Below are positions 34,233 through 46,639 of a stretch of 64,000 bases of DNA, piece by piece. Under the pieces are notes generated by a model. The model saw only the letters and a list, made by a program, of their open reading frames with translations. It ran no database searches and was not told the origin of the DNA. The translations under genes and the position numbers were made by a program. Each line of letters begins with the position of its first letter. The first letter of the stretch is position 1. This stretch comes from Piliocolobus tephrosceles (lineage: Eukaryota > Chordata > Mammalia > Primates > Cercopithecidae), in the NCBI RefSeq assembly GCF_002776525.5, contig NC_045435.1, positions 122,764,647-122,828,646 on the forward strand, read 5' to 3'.

Positions 34233-34925
34233 CTTCTTGGTTCTTGTTACTTTAAGAAACTTTCTCCTCAGGCTTATCTTTCTTAGGCTTTTAAATCTGT
34301 CTGCTGCTGGCTTTATCCAATATCCCCTCCCTCAAGCAGGCACAGTGTACATCTTTGAATTTTTCAACAGACACCACTGACAATACTCTGATACCCACTG
34401 AAGTACAAGAGAGAGGCAGGAAACCAAAGACTAGCTTCTTTATCATTCAGGAAACCACAAGACTGGTCAAAACACACACCTGTAATATTTTAAGCATAAA
34501 GTTTATACCTTCTCTCTTGTTCCAGCAAACTATATTGGGAATGTAGGCCACCATCCACATGAACACAAACCCACTGGGAAATTGATGGAGAGAAAACTGT
34601 TAAGTGAAAATCCCACGACATTCTGTTACAGAAATTCAGTTGCCTTTTTCATTAGTCACCTGCCTGCTATACAGTTTGGATTAGATTCTATAGATTCAAA
34701 GTAGTTTGATTATTTTAGTCTTTCCTGCTTAAACTTAAAAGTTCAAAGTCCAATGGTATTATTTAAATACATATAAACCAGATATGGGTGAGACTCAGAG
34801 TATCATCCTCCTGAAGCAAATTGTTCTCTAGCTGTGAGTCTGTGAGATCAAAGAATTATATGCTACCAAAATATAATGATGGGACAGATATAGAATGGAC
34901 ATTCCCAATCTGAAAGGGAGAAAGA
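34233..34925. other. Unassigned sequence
   Basis: Sequence beyond the provirus, no gene or clear repeat. It may continue the pre-insertion old L1M region. Confidence 0.4.
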
Positions 34926-35505
34926 GGAAAATAAGAAAGGTGTGACAAGTCCAACAGGGTAAATCAATCCCACTGGACATTGAGTCTTGAGAATTATCAC
35001 ATGTGGTTCAATACCCTGACATTCAGCCACATTGGAAAGGAGATCCTACCTTCTGTACTCACTATAGGGTGGAAACTATCTGCAGACCCACTGGGGTCTC
35101 AGTATTGTCCCTGCAGTCTTTCCAGGCAGGCTTTAGGCCAATAATGCTTTTGACAGCCCAAGTCCCAAAACTTGGCCCAGTGGCCTCTCTACATGGACCT
35201 CACTTCCACAGAGCTATGTGCTTGGTCTCTGAAGCTCTCCTGGGCTACCCTGGATGCTCTCAATCCCACAGCTCTATAGGAGGTCCTATCCCTTGAAATC
35301 TAGATTTCCAGCCTGCCTGGAAAGACTACAGGGACAATACTGAGTCTATAGATAGTAACTGCACTCTAGTGGGTCCAGAAGGTAGGATCCCCTTTCCAAC
35401 GCGGCTGACTGTCAAAGTATTGAGCCAAATATGATAATTCTCAAGACTTGAGGTCCAGTGGGATTGATTTACCTAGTTGGACTTGTCACAGCTTTCTTAT
35501 TTTCC
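34926..35505. repeat. Large inverted repeat (arms ~200 bp, loop ~177 bp)
   Basis: The left arm (34926-35132) is closely matched by the reverse complement of the right arm (35310-35505): both contain 'ggtaaatcaatcccactgga', 'gtcttgagaattatca', 'gatcctaccttctg' and 'gtctttccaggcaggct' in the same order. I estimate well over 80 percent identity. The loop (35133-35309) does not pair. I do not recognise a named repeat family. Confidence 0.85.
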
Positions 35506-35799
35506 ACAAGAATTTGTTCAGAATTTATTTTGTACTCTCTGAGATCAAAAATTTCTCTGTAGCTCACCTTTTTTCTTTCTCAACCTTCACCAAAATCACC
35601 CTTGGTAGTTCATTTACTAGAATGTAGATGCATGCAGAAATACCATGAGGTGTTAATGGAGTGAGGGGCACACAGAAATGATATGTACCTCAAAATTCTT
35701 ACAGTGTTTACCCATTATCTAATTCGAAAGCCATTTACACATTAGTCAGCTCAGGGTTCTGTAAAACAGGGTGGTTCTGGTTTTTACAATAGAAATTTA
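35506..35799. other. Unassigned sequence
   Basis: Short stretch without a recognisable feature. Confidence 0.4.
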
Positions 35800-35935
35800 C
35801 CAGGTGTGGCAGCTTATGCCCATAGTCCCAGCTACTCAGGAAGTTGAGGTAAGAAGATTGCTTGAGCCTAGGATTTTTGTGACCAGCCTGAGCAATACAG
35901 CAAAGCCCTCATCTCAAAACGAAACAAAAACAACC
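35800..35935 (+). mobile_element. Alu-like monomer (FLAM type), diverged
   Basis: One Alu arm only: 'gtcccagctactcaggaagt', 'gattgcttgagcctaggat', 'gaccagcctgagcaatacag', ending in an AAAC-rich tail. The length and lack of a second arm suggest a free monomer. Confidence 0.65.
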
Positions 35936-35944
35936 AGCAATGAT

Positions 35945-36235
35945 GTTTTCACAGTTCTTGAGGCTTAGAAGTTTATAATAAAGGCAATTGTACATTTGAT
36001 GTCTATCGTGACCCAATTCCTGGTTCATAGAGGGCCAACTTCCTGCTGTAACCCCACATGGTAGAAGGGGCTAAGATTTGTCTCTGTGTTCTCTTTTATA
36101 ATGGCACCAAATCCATTTATGAAGGCTACTCTTTCATGACCTAATCCCTCTCAAAGACCTCAAATGCTAATACCATGGGATTTGTGGCAAGGATTTCAAC
36201 ACATGAATTTGGGGGAGACACATTCAGTCTGTTGC
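35945..36235 (+). repeat. Ancient interspersed repeat, family not named
   Basis: Shows the old-repeat blocks 'cttcctgctgtaaccccaca', 'tctcttttataatggcacc', 'catgacctaatccctc' and 'caacacatgaatttggggga'. Probably the same family as 16745-17005. Confidence 0.5.
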
Positions 36236-37139
36236 ATGTATTAATAGATTTTTTAGGATTGGACTAGTCTTACATTTCAGAAATAAATCCAATTTAATCA
36301 TGGTGTATTATTTTTGCTTTACACATTTTTAGATACATTTTGCTAATATTTCCCTGATAGTTTTCCCTATCTGTAACTCTATCCCTAATCCCTGTAGGTT
36401 TCCCTAAATCTATGAATATGATGAGTTTTGCCTAAAATTCTCTTTTTTTCATGACGGTAACTTTTTTTTATTTTTGCTCCACTATTACTCTGATAATGAT
36501 TATAATTGTATTAAAACAATGTTTCTAAAGTTTCTTTGAATAAACAAATAAACAAAAATCTATCCCTGACAATTTTGTTCAGTTTTGTTTGTCTTGGGGA
36601 GATGCATTGGTGGTAGTTCATTTTGAAGTACAGAATTAATATATACTAAAGAGTTTTTGATGCATTACTGTTTAAATTATCTTTTAAGATTTTTTATTTA
36701 TCTTCTAGTTAATGTAGGCAAGTTCTAATCTATCCAATTCTATTTTCTCTTTGAAATGGGAATTGAGGTTATATACTGGTAAAGAGTGTGAGAGAGGGAT
36801 AAATGGGTTCACAATTTTAATAAAATTTTAGACCTGGAGAATGTGTTAAATAGACATTATAAAAATTGTAAAAATATTTTTTTAAAGTAGGGTATTTCAA
36901 ACCAGAGTTTAAGGTTCAGTAGAAGATGGGACTTTCAAATTTATTTTTTCACTTCCGTGTATGTTTGTGAGAATTTTCCACAAGTGTTCAGCTGCTCCAA
37001 ATGCAGATTGACAAGATAGAACACAAGACTAACTTGAAATTGTTTGTATTTTGTGTATGTGCCTATGAAGGAATAAACTGAGATACAAAATGCTTTCACT
37101 GAGGTGCATAAGTGCATGAATCTCAATTATATTATTTAA
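36236..37139. other. Unassigned AT-rich sequence
   Basis: No supported gene or clear repeat. Confidence 0.45.
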
Positions 37140-39230
37140 TTTTTAAAATAAATATACACCCAAACACCACTATCCAGGTCAATATTCAGAATATCTTGAT
37201 GACCCAGAAAGTCCTGTCATGTCCCCTTCTAGTTCACCTCCAATCCAGCAGTAATGATTGTTCTGATTTCTATCATCATTGATTAGGTCTATTATTTCTT
37301 GAACTTTATACATGTGATAATATATTATATATTCTTTAGTGTTTGGCTGATTTTTCTCTACAAAATATCTATCAGATTTTGTACTAGTAGTTCATTTTCT
37401 CTGCTGGGAAGTGATCCATTATATGAATATTTATCTATTTATCATTTACTAATTGATGAATGGATTTGTGCTTGTTGAGTTCTCTGGAAAGCACGTGCTA
37501 AGACAGAATTTGGTGTGCAAAAGCTAAAATAGAGAATAATACCTGTAAGAAATAGGAGGAAAAGTCACTGGATTGCCAGGTAGACTAACTAATATCTTTG
37601 CCAGTCTTCTAGGAAGACTCAAAGTAAAAATTGCCCAGTAGACTGGGCTCTTAGTAATTCATTAATTGGAGGTTGCTCCCACAAGATAGTGACCTCAGCT
37701 ACCTCATACACTGGCTGAAAGTTGCTCAAAGAAGACCTCAGATACCACCACATTGCTCACTCAATTGCCACAGGTCATCCTGATAAGACCATGAAATAAA
37801 CCCAAAAGGTAGGATAGATTCTGAAAATTAGGCAGCAAGTTTTTCATTGTTGTTGTTGTTGTTGAAGTTGAACCCAAACAGTGCATCTCTATTTCAGCCA
37901 AAAGGTTTATTTTTTTTCTAGTATTTGGCAATTATAAATGAAGCTGAAATGAGCATTCTTGTAAATGATTTTGACTGTAATAAATGATTTCTCAGATAAA
38001 AATGTGAGTATTCGGTTAGCTGTATTTTCTCTTTAGGAGATACTATCAATTTGCAAAATGTTAAGACCAACTTACCTAAACACAAGCAAAATGGAAGTAC
38101 CTGTTGTTTTCTATTCTCATCACCTCTTAGTTTGTTCAGTCTTGTTTCTTTATACCATCACAATTTTTTATCCATTTACTGATGGGCATTTGAATGAGTT
38201 TATTTTTGCATCTTCCATAATTATGCATGCATGTATCTGCTGGTTTTTATGGTATGTATATGTTTAAATTTTTGAGAAACTATAAAACCATTTTTCACTT
38301 TGCTTATTTATTTCACATTTTAAATAGGTAAAAAAAATTTAGTTGGTCCAGATTTTTGCTAAAACTCTATGGGATCATTCTTCATAAGTTTACTCCGTCC
38401 AGTGGGTGAGTTAAAGCATCCCATTGTAACTTACATTTGAATTTTCCTAATGAATAGTGAAATTGAGTATTTTCTCTTTTATTTATTGACTATATATATA
38501 TATTCTTTGATGAAATATCTATCAAAATCCTTAATCATCTTGTTAATCAGAATGTTAGATTTCTTATTACTGAGTTGTAAAAGTTTTATACAGTCTAAAC
38601 AAAATCCTTTTGCCAGTTTTTTTTGCAAGTATTTACTCCAATCTATAGCTTGCCTTTTTATTGTCATACCAGTATTATATGTTAATGTATGTACAATTTT
38701 TTAAGCTTTGATAAAGTTACTGATTCAGTATGTAATTCATACTATTTTATATAGCTTTGTAAAATACAAACTATTCAAATTTTTGTAAATGTTTCATTTT
38801 AAATGGCATTAGTTGTAGTTCTTACATTTGAATCTATGATTTATTTTCAGTAGATTTTTGTACATTGTATGAGGTTAGAGACAAAGTAGTTTGTTTTGTG
38901 GCATTACTATACGATTTTTCCATGACTATTTCTTGAGAAGATTGTTTTTTCTTGATTGAATTGCATTGGCAGCTTTGTAAATAATTAATTGATCATATAT
39001 ATGTGATTAAATTTCAGGGCTCATCTTTGATTGCTCTATTTATCTTTCTTTACACCAATATTCCAGTGTCTTGATTATGTACCATAAGTCTCAAAGTCGG
39101 GTAGTGTAATTCCCCAATATATTTTTTACAAAGTCATTTTGATTATTCCCAGTCCTTTAAATTTCCATATAAATTTTAGAATTCTCTTGTCACTTCCAAG
39201 AAAATAAATCCTGCTGAGTTTTCTGCAAAT
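37140..39230 (-). mobile_element. Old L1M fragments, antisense
   Basis: Several antisense old-L1 blocks occur in order: 'gaagctgaaatgagcattct' near 37940, 'ttattactgagttgtaaaag' near 38564, 'ttactccaatctatagcttg' near 38633, and 'tccatataaattttagaatt' near 39163. Strongly diverged with AT-rich spacers. Subfamily and exact ends are uncertain. Confidence 0.65.
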
Positions 39231-39848
39231 AAAATATATGATAGTAAATACAACCTCAGAGCAAAAGCCAATTCTGTACTCAGTTCCATAGGAAACAAAT
39301 GCACATTCTCTAGCATCCACACTTCACTCTTAAAACATGTATAATAAACTTCATATCATTCTATACTTATATTTGGGTGGAAAGTGGTATTTGGTAGCTG
39401 GAAACTCTGCTCAAATAATTCTTTAATTTAAGACCCAAATATTGGTATGTAGCCTATGTCCAAAAGCCTAATTAAAATAATATAACAAAATGTGAAAAGA
39501 AAATAAATAAATAATAATAAATAAGGTATCATTTTCTCAAAATATCCGAGGCAATAAAGTGAAGACTAAAAGACCTAATGATCATCAAATGCATCAAATG
39601 ATGTAAAGTGAGATTGAGAGAAATATTCCTGATTTCCAGAATCAACTTCCTTAATAAAAATGGTGCAAGATTTCTTGTTTATAAAGTGTTTTCTTTCCAT
39701 TGTGTTTCTGTTATTTGCCATCAGTTACATATCTCTAAACACATATTGAATGTCCTGCCACTAGTCATCACTTTTATATTTCTGAGCATCCAAGCACCTA
39801 TATTTTGTAAACCTAAACTTTATTCTTACCACTTGATTAGTTTCTCCA
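39231..39848. other. Unassigned AT-rich sequence upstream of the candidate exon
   Basis: AT-rich; (AAT/AAAT)-rich near 39498-39525. The open frame 39608-39910 has no recognisable domain. Confidence 0.4.
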
Positions 39849-40020
39849 GTGAAGCCAACATGCACGCAGGAACCCCGCAGATCCTGTGGTTATTGTTACG
39901 TTATCTGTAGACAGCCTCTCCACAGGGGCTGCCGTATCTCTGCCAGTCCCATGCCTCCGCCAGTTACTCCTACTGATTTTCCTGCCAAGTTCAGTGCTCT
40001 GAAAAAAAGAATAACCAGCT

Positions 40021-40128
40021 ATGAGCAACATGCTCTTTTTCTGCAGACTGATGGGGCTGTGCTTTAATCTCCTCTTGTGTCTCATAACAGAAGCTTTTAT
40101 AACAGTTTTTGCTGACTGTCAGACTACG
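40021..40128 (+). CDS. Candidate first coding exon encoding a signal peptide (gene unidentified)
   Basis: Two ATGs in the same frame (40021 and 40051) run open to position 40128, where the sequence reads 'acg|gtaagt', a near-perfect splice donor, in phase 0. From ATG 40051 the 26 codons encode MGLCFNLLLCLITEAF and then TVFADCQTT-type sequence: a hydrophobic core followed by small and polar residues, as in a secretory signal peptide. An acceptor-like 'gctctttttctgcag' ends at 40046, so the exon may be 40047-40128, with ATG 40051 as start. Alternatively a longer exon would use ATG 40021, which follows an in-frame TAA at 40012. The surrounding 39850-40128 block is richer in GC and CpG than its neighbours. 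I do not recognise the gene, and no partner exon was found. It could be chance or a relic. Confidence 0.4.
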
Positions 40129-41418
40129 GTAAGTCACTGCTCATGACACAGTGAGGGGGAGAATAATTTAGAATTATTTACATTTAGTTGACAAGAAGAA
40201 TGTTGAAAATGAAACATACATATGGTAAGAGAGTAGAGTATGTTTTAGAATTGGTATTCTGAATGGAATGTTTTTCCTTAAAAAAAGGACACATATAGAA
40301 GTTTTTCCTGTATTTAAGGAACACAAATATGGCTTACTTCATAAAGTGGAAAGATGGGTTCTAAATTAAATTAATCCTGGATGTTTTAAAGAAAATCTAT
40401 ACAACATAATTTAAATAAACCATCCTTCTACACTAGGCCTGACTCCAGCATTTCACTAGCCAACTTACTACTTGAGTAGGTAGAATTTGATTATGGGAAG
40501 GTTACTGAAATAGGTTTAGTATGATGTAAAATGTAGAACAATAATTATTTGTTTATGTATTTTTAAACTTCACTAGAGTTTCTTGGAAGGAGAATCTGTG
40601 ACTGGCCTGCGAATCTATCCAGTCTAAATACAGTATCTAACATCAGCTAGGAACTCATTAGTTTATAGGGACTAATACAGTAGTCTGGCTTTACTCTACA
40701 GTACTCCACACTACACCACACTACACTACACTACAACACTACACTAATTTTGAGAACTTACTACTTAACTTCCTAGACATCAATTTCTTCAGTAAAATGA
40801 GTTGGAGCTGGATTAAATGTTACACATTCTGTATCTATACTGTTTAGGCTCTACGTGGTCATAATAATTGTACTTCAGAAAAATTGAGTTCACATAAAAT
40901 CTGAATCATAGAAATATCTCAATTATCTTTTTTTAGATAATAAACTACCCTAAAGTTTAGTGATTTTGATAGTGTAGGATATGAGGCCAGGGTAGCTTGT
41001 AAAGTCCAGATGTAAGATTGGGAGCCCAGCTGGTGCCACTGACTGGGTGTTTGATTTTCTTCTGTGTAGGCATCCCCACTTAGCTATTTTGGCTGTTTCA
41101 TATAATGGTGGAGGGGTTCCAAAAGGAAACCCTGTAAGAGAACGGACCCAAAGTGCCAGCACTTATGCTTCACTTGCATCACCCTTAAAGATATCCCACT
41201 GGCCAAAGCTAGTCACATGGCCAATTCCAGAAATTCTGTGGAGGGAGATTTCACAATGGCATGAATAACAGAAAGCATGGTTAATTGGAGGGCACCAAAG
41301 TAATAGTCTGCTCAAAATATTTTTGGATCATCTGAAATCTCTGCTTAAACCACATAGCAGCTGATTACCTTATGGGTCGTGAATTTTCCCAATTCCATTG
41401 TCTTCTCCCAGCCCAGTA
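40129..41418. other. Unassigned sequence
   Basis: No supported gene or named repeat apart from a short (ACACT)n-like tract at about 40697-40745. If the exon above is real this would be intron. Confidence 0.4.
40697..40745. repeat. Short imperfect (ACACT)n tandem tract
   Basis: Reads as repeated 'acact'/'acacc' units with small irregularities. Confidence 0.7.
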
Positions 41419-41649
41419 CAGTTGTCCCTTGAAGTATACAGGTTTGAACTGCATGGGCCCACTTGTACATGGATTCTAATCAACCAAAATTAGACTGAAA
41501 ATACAGTATTTGTGGATGCTAAATGCTATATATGAAGGGCAAACTTTCACATACATATTTTCAATAGGGCCAACTGAAGCACTTGAGTGTACTATTTTGG
41601 AACATGTAGGTCCTGGAACCAATCCCCCATGTGTATTAAGGGAGGACTG
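41419..41649 (+). mobile_element. Tigger-like (pogo) non-autonomous DNA transposon
   Basis: Starts 'cagttgtcccttgaagtata' and ends '...attaagggaggactg'. The ends are imperfect inverted repeats, and TA dinucleotides flank both sides (41417-41418, 41650-41651), as expected for pogo/Tigger elements. Internal blocks 'ggtttgaactgcatgggccc' and 'gtcctggaaccaatcccc' are typical of MER2/Tigger-derived elements. At 231 bp there is no room for a transposase. Confidence 0.75.
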
Positions 41650-41651
41650 TA

Positions 41652-44600
41652 GTTAATTGCCCTGTATACATTGAAGTTGCCTGTCCTTATGTTAAATGAT
41701 TGTTATGCCTCTTATTTGTTTCTGAGACTGCATTAGAAGATTTTCATAAGGTCTAAAATATATGCTGTGAAAATAACTTTTTATAAAAATCGACGTATCA
41801 TGTATTCAAATGCTTTAAAATCTCTTAGTGCTTATCTTTATCGAAACATTTGTATTAATAGTATTTGGTACTTACAGGTTTAATAGAGTTCCATTGATTT
41901 AAATCATTGCCAGTGAATTACTTGTACATGTCCTAAAAACATTGTAGTAATTTAGGTATACATAATTTCCTGTGATTTATTTCCTTAAATTCAACATATC
42001 CATCTGCATATTAGGACTAAATCAAAATATAAAGTTCAATTGAAAATTTATTTTTTCAGTGTGTATAATTTGCAAGCACTTTTTGATATGACTGTATTTA
42101 CTCTATTTTTGGCATATAGTCAACATGCATAACCTCACATTGTAAAAGGAAAGTATAAATATATATATTATAATTTATGTATATTATAATATATTTTAAT
42201 ATATTTTAAATTAAAATACATGTTTAATATATATTGTAATATATAATATATAATAAATTTAGATTTATTATATATAATAAATAAAAATATATAATTAATA
42301 TATAAAATATGTAATATTTAATATATATTTAAACTAAAATATATTTTAATTTATATGTATAATTAAAATCAATAAATAAGTTTAAGTTATCACTACTTTG
42401 TCATTTTTATTGTTTGACTTTGCTCTTATGCCTACTCCTCTTTTAACTTGTTGATTGTGTATAGTCATCACATATGTCACAATAATTTTCAAGTACAAAA
42501 AGAACATGAGTTCTGTCTTTCTTGTGTCTCTTCTTTTGGGTCAAAAATTAATTTTTCAAAGAATAATCAGCATACTTCACGTTAATTTTGATTGCCAATA
42601 AATGGTTCACATTGCTATTTTCATACTAGGTATTAGCAAACATAAAGAAAAAAAATATTACCATGAATAACTTAGATTAATAATATGAGATGAAATGCAT
42701 CTTCAAGAATCAACCACCATGGATATTATAATAGAATAGCTATTTTTTGTTAGTTACCCATATACAATTTTAATTATATGATCTGATGCATTTTTGGATG
42801 GGAGCTAGCTTTCTGTAACCCAAAGAATGGGGAACAAAGAGTCAGAAATACTGAGTTCTAACCACTCCTCTGCTTCATCATGTTCACACTTTCATTTAAA
42901 ACCTTTATAAAGAAATATGTTTTTAATTCGTGAGTGTTTTTAAAATACTAGATAACAATGCATGTACTCTATATTGCTTAATATCCCGAACAGGAATGAA
43001 ACAGCTCCCATAATCAAATACATTAGTATTTCAGCAGGAAAAGCTATGAATTGTCATACTAAGAATAATTAAAATAAAGACAGAAATTTACATCACGTTG
43101 GTTGAGGGTAGAAATTATTACCTGATACGTTATTTTAAAATCTCATTTCAGATTATTTTTTGTTTTAGATTTTTGAATTATAGATCATTATTTTTGGATT
43201 CATAAGTTGGTATAACGTTTGGTGTCACCCAGGTTCCTTCCAGATAAATTTATGTGAATGAATTACATAATTTCTAAGTTTCTTTACAAAACTGATACTC
43301 TATGAATCCATGATCTAATAAAAAGCAAATGCAACTATCTGTTTTATGTCATTTGCTTTACAATAGATACGAAATCCTCAAGCAACATTTCCATAGATAG
43401 ACTACACAAATGTCTCACAGAGAAGACAATTCTCATGGCTTGGCTTATCTCTTCTTCTTAATGTCACCCTGTTGGTCTAGGTATGGCTCAAGATAAGAGT
43501 GAGGAGACTTCTGATTTGGATAACGGTTTTACCTTTGATAAAAGATTAAAACAACATCATTAAAATTAAGAAAAGTTCAAGTAGGTGAAATTTGTATTTT
43601 CCTCTTAGTTTCTTTTCTTTCCTGTCCATCTCCAAGTGGCTTCTCTTTTGTGTTTCTCAAAACTTTGATATATTATCCCTCTACCAGTGAGCCCCATATC
43701 CCAAAGGTAGCAAGTACACATTCCTCTGCTCTCTTTGAAATGCAGTCTTTTCAGTAACTGTCTGCAATTTCAGATAGGTGAACTTGCAGGCATCTGGAGT
43801 GAGGTGACCCTGGGGGAAGTTAACATAGAAGATTAGGAAATGTATTAAGGCTTTTTTTGAAAATGCCTGAGTCTAATATCCATTAGCATGCAAGTTGGCA
43901 CTGGATTGGTGAGAAGAATGGGGGCTGGTAATCCCACACTTTCTCCTTATGAACTTTTGATATAATACTCCAAGTCCAGGTTTACACATTGCATTTCTTT
44001 TCCTCAATGAAAGATCATGGAGAGAAAACAAAACAAGACAAAACAAACAAAAACAAAACAGAATATGCTAGTGGACATAAGATGATTGTCACCACCGAAG
44101 CAACTGTGCTTCTTAATTTCCCAAAGCTTTGAAAACATCAAAGGGTAGATGCGGGTCAGAGGAAACTTTCACTTGCGTTTTCCTGAGACTTAGGGGGCCA
44201 ACTGGCCTCAGAGAAAGAAATGCTATGAAATGGAATTTATTTGTGTATTTTTTTGGACTCACTAAATTCCAATGTCTGGTCCTCACTCAGCCCTGTAAGT
44301 CCAGAAATCTGATATTTCAGAACAAAGAAAATGTACCTATCTACCATCCTTATCCTAACCATCAAATACTACACACATAGGGATGAGCACTTAAGAACAA
44401 GAATGATAATTTATCAATTTAATTTTTCTTTCAGCAGAAAGTGAAATTATAACCAGAGTACCAGTTTCAAAACTTCCAATAGCAAAGCGAAGCAATTATT
44501 TGCAGAGAAGCACATGTATCCCCTTGTTTAGAGCATTTTCTTTCCTTAAAGACAAATCATGTGAGAGGCTAAACTCTCAAAAGAATATTTTTGTGAGAAG

Positions 44601-46050
44601 GGAATCAGAATATGTCATAAGATGGCATTCAGCTTTGTGTTCCAGATGTGGTGGTTTAAAACACATTAAAAATCAAGGAAACTGTATTTTCAGTCAAGAC
44701 TTGTATCCTGATCAGGGCTAAAAGTTACCGTCAACACTGACCTCTACAAATCACTTTTTCTATGATTCCAAGACAGAACAATCATCCTTTTATCTTTATA
44801 AAAGTCCATTGATGATCTTACTTTGAATTATTTTGGTACTGAGAAGCAGTGTGTTTCTTGGGAGACACTGATTTTCTCCATTCTAATTCATGTGTTAATT
44901 TTAATGTTATGCAATGAGGATAACATTTATTAACTAAGAGTGCCCAGAGTCTCACTCTTCATTACTCATGCGAATATTACACAGAGATACTAATCTTTCC
45001 TTTTGTTTTCAAGGTTGAATAAGGTGAAACTCTATCAGTTTTTATTTTTACACACAATTAAGAACTGCTGATTTACACAGTAACCCAGTTGTCTCCTTAT
45101 ACCTCTTTGTTCTTTCAAAACACCCCAAACTTCTTAAATCCTCTGAGAAGTCAATAACCCTCCCTAAGATCTCCGTGAATTCCCAGGAGTTAAATTAATG
45201 AGGTAACTTCAGGCTTGTACATACTTATTCCACTTATGTCTTGTTCTTTATTCAATATCTTTCAACAGTCATTTTAACACTAACTCTAATATTATCCTGA
45301 ACGTGGATCCCAACCTCGCATCTGATTGTCTTCTAAAAATAAACAAAATAAAGTCAGACAAAAAAGAAAGGATGGAAGGAAGAAACAAATGAAAAAAGAA
45401 AGAAAAGTCAACCTTTTTGTGACTATACTAAGTATATTGTGGAGAGATTTGCCATTTCAACATTAACATTTGTAAATGTGTTATCAAACAATCTGTGTGT
45501 GTGCCATTGTTATTAAAATAATACATCTAGTTTTGTGAGATGAATGACATTTGCTTATAAAGAGAAACAGCAGTCTCTTATACAAACTCTCCTCATTCCT
45601 GATTGTTTTTCACCGAAAATATTTTCACCTCCTAGTCATTTTCTCTGATATTTAGCTCCACATTTTTAAGTCATTTGCATCTCTCCCTTAATTTTTCAGT
45701 TTTAAAGCTATCTTTTGTATATGAAAGTTACTATAGAAGATAAGGATTTAATGTCCTTAAACCTACTCCACTCATTCCCGTTTTCACATGAAGAGAAAAT
45801 GCACAAGCCTCCTCCCATCCTCCTAGTCTATTCATATATTGTTTTTCTTAAATTGATACCTAGTGTCTATTAATGTTATGAACATATTGTTCACCATATG
45901 TTTATATTACTGTATATAGTGATACTTCTATTATATGTAATATAAATATGTTTATTTTTTATTATTCACACTTGAGCTACCTAGTTTACTAAGATTATAT
46001 ATTACTGTCAAACTTTTAGATTTACATAAAAAATTAATAATGACATCACT
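41652..46050. other. Unassigned AT-rich sequence
   Basis: About 4.4 kb without a supported gene or named repeat. It holds the AT-only low-complexity block at 42155-42375 and an AAAAC-rich patch near 44030-44062. Open frames such as 44129-44380 and 44500-44721 have no recognisable domain. Confidence 0.45.
42155..42375. repeat. AT-only low-complexity tract
   Basis: About 220 bp almost wholly A and T, made of 'atatatt' and 'aatata' units. Confidence 0.9.
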
Positions 46051-46052
46051 TC

Positions 46053-46136
46053 TCAGTTTTGTTAGAAAAGTGGTTCTTAGGAACCACTTCTTTGTTCCTA
46101 TTGCTAACTCTTTCCCAATTTTTCTAACAAAACTGA
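46053..46136. repeat. Nested inverted repeat (two stacked hairpins)
   Basis: Outer arms 'tcagttttgttagaaaa' (46053-46069) and 'ttttctaacaaaactga' (46120-46136) are a perfect 17 bp inverted pair. Inside, 'aagtggttc' (46068-46076) pairs with 'gaaccactt' (46081-46089) around a 4-base loop. Confidence 0.9.
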
Positions 46137-46215
46137 AAATATGTATTATTACTTGATTCTGTATGCACCAGTTGCCTTACAGGAAAACTCCACAACTGTT
46201 ACTATGAAACCTGAT

Positions 46216-46639
46216 CTATTCTGGATGTTTGTTCCTTCCAAATCTCATGTTTAAATGTGATTCCCAATGTTGGAGCTAGAACCTAGTGGGAGATGTTTAG
46301 GTCATAGGGGTATATCCCTCATAAACGGCTTGCTATTCTCACCAAGGTAGAGTGAGTTCTTGCTCTCTCAAGCCACACTAGAGCTGGTTGTTTAAAAGTA
46401 TGTGGCACCCCTCCCCCAGCTCACCGTTCCTTCTTTCCTTCCTCCCTCTGGCTATGTAATGCCTACTGCCATTCACTTTCTGCCATGACTGGAAACTCCC
46501 GGAAGCTCTCACCAGAAGCAGAAGCTGGCACCATGCTGCTTGTACATGGCTGCAGAACTGTGAGCAAAATGTTCCACTTTTCTTTCTAAATTACCAAGCC
46601 TCAGATATTCCTCTATAGCAACAAAAACAGACTAACACA
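46216..46639 (+). mobile_element. MaLR solo LTR (MST/MLT1 type)
   Basis: Blocks in order: 'tccttccaaatctcatgttt', 'cacactagagctggttgttt', 'caccagaagcagaagctggc', 'tgcagaactgtgagcaaaat', 'taccaagcctcagatattcc', and the end 'aaaaacagactaacaca'. This is the usual order in MSTD/MLT1A-type LTRs. Confidence 0.8.

Noticed and set aside
39849..40067. 72-codon plus-strand frame and 82-codon minus-strand frame over the candidate exon region
   Set aside because: They are in other frames or strands, cross the predicted splice sites and show no domain; the signal-peptide frame is better supported.
41050..41136. Second exon-like block: acceptor-like 'ttcttctgtgtag' at 41069 and donor-like 'cct|gtaaga' near 41130
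   Set aside because: Read in phase 0 after the candidate exon at 40128 it hits a stop within 12 codons, so it does not extend that frame. Left unassigned.
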